Shown one piece after another: positions 63,555 through 64,000 of a stretch of DNA of 64,000 bases. A program made the position numbers and the translations under genes. Origin of the DNA: Paramylibacter ulvae (GTDB lineage: Bacteria; Pseudomonadota; Alphaproteobacteria; Rhodobacterales; Rhodobacteraceae); NCBI RefSeq assembly GCF_014652655.1, contig NZ_BMZF01000001.1, forward strand, positions 186,001-250,000. Direction: 5' to 3'. How positions within the stretch are numbered: position 1 is the first letter of the stretch; every line of letters begins with the position of its first letter. Below the pieces are notes generated by a model. That model was not told the origin of the DNA and ran no database searches. It saw nothing but the letters and a program-made list of their open reading frames with translations.

Positions 63555-64000
63555 ATGAGTGATTCACATAAACCATATATCTTGGCGGTTGATGGCGGCG
63601 GTTCTGGCTGTCGTGTCGCGATTGCAGACGTTGACGGTAACACCCTTGGTATTGCAAATGGCGATGCTGCAAATGTGGCGTCAAACATCGACACAACATG
63701 CCAGAATGTTGAACGCGCGATTAGTGATGCGTTGGTTTCGGCCAAGCTGGATCAAAACGATATTCCAAATATCTGTGCCCATTTTGGATTGGCTGGTTAT
63801 ATGGATGAAACGCAAGGATCGATTTTACGTAATCGATTTTCATTTTGCAAATTGTCGTTGAGCGATGATCGCCCCACAACGGTGTTGGGCGCACTTGCAG
63901 GGGCCGATGGATATGTGATTGGCATTGGAACGGGCACATTTTGTGCCGCATCAAACGCTGGCAAAATGAGCTTTGTTTCAGGGCGGGGGTTTTACATTTC
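63555..64000 (+). CDS. BadF/BadG-type sugar kinase, N-terminal part (cut by window end)
   Basis: The first 148 residues of an ASKHA-fold kinase similar to N-acetylglucosamine kinase. The ATP phosphate loop is YILAVDGGGSGCRVAIADVDG, and GYVIGIGTGTFCA is the second phosphate motif. The frame is open to the window end. It is divergent from murQ and would phosphorylate MurNAc or GlcNAc before MurQ or deacetylase action. The second operator copy sits directly before its ATG. Confidence 0.88.
   Translation, partial: MSDSHKPYILAVDGGGSGCRVAIADVDGNTLGIANGDAANVASNIDTTCQNVERAISDALVSAKLDQNDIPNICAHFGLAGYMDETQGSILRNRFSFCKLSLSDDRPTTVLGALAGADGYVIGIGTGTFCAASNAGKMSFVSGRGFYI

Overview
The window is 64 kb of bacterial chromosome from an alphaproteobacterium, most probably a Rhodobacterales (Rhodobacteraceae-type) marine or host-associated species with an AT-richer genome than most of that group. 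The evidence is the nifR3/dusB-ntrB-ntrC-ntrY-ntrX order followed by trkA-trkH-hfq-hflX, an NtrC without the GAFTGA loop, an aspartate-type HemB, a lipA close to lpdA, and a Hint-domain protein. The genus is not fixed by the sequence. Most of the window is dense core chromosome with short gaps and many 1-4 base stop/start overlaps. I see no tRNA, rRNA, CRISPR, prophage or intact insertion sequence.

Layout. 1-7.3 kb: the 3' end of a class A penicillin-binding protein, prfB, an unrecognised tail-anchored protein, then a leftward M23 peptidase-bactofilin pair and a leftward peroxiredoxin-DUF455 pair. 7.4-17.8 kb: rightward YhdP/AsmA-like protein, queA, an MFS transporter, DUF924, lpdA; leftward VIT1-type transporter and peroxiredoxin; rightward lipA. 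17.8-24.4 kb: a leftward helicase carrying a cold-shock domain, a small membrane protein with hpt, a RatA/COQ10-type protein, amtB, and the operon ispD-ispF-pgpA-pncC. 24.5-36.3 kb: the nitrogen and redox two-component block, potassium uptake, hfq and hflX. 36.3-46.3 kb: a penicillin acylase homologue, a beta-hydroxyacid dehydrogenase, rpe, a SYLF lipoprotein, hemB, a four-helix membrane protein and mfd. 46.3-53.8 kb: a DsbA-like oxidoreductase, an XRE-cupin regulator, a candidate small RNA, a peptide-binding protein, LysE, DUF502, a decayed gene, rpsB with an added C-terminal domain, and tsf. 53.8-57.3 kb is the least core-like stretch, with structured gaps, a TPP enzyme and a lamin-tail/Hint protein. 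57.3-64 kb is a catabolic locus.

The clearest functional unit is at the right end: a MurQ-like etherase, a sugar ABC transporter (binding protein, two permeases, ATPase) and a Gfo/Idh/MocA oxidoreductase, with a divergent BadF-type sugar kinase cut by the window end. This reads as uptake and breakdown of N-acetylmuramic acid or a related amino sugar. The intergenic region holds two inverted copies of a 22-base element made of tandem ATACCTTT boxes, one in front of each transcription unit.

Other points worth attention are a cold-shock-domain/DEAD-box fusion with a long leader hairpin, ribosomal protein S2 with a helix-hairpin-helix-like C-terminal domain, a likely Hfq-era small RNA gene (promoter plus terminator with eight Ts) between a regulator and a binding protein, and the bactofilin-peptidase operon. 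I found no gene cluster that I would call a wholly new system; the fusions, the twin operator and the small RNA are the best candidates for undescribed biology. All family assignments were made by reading motifs, without database searches.
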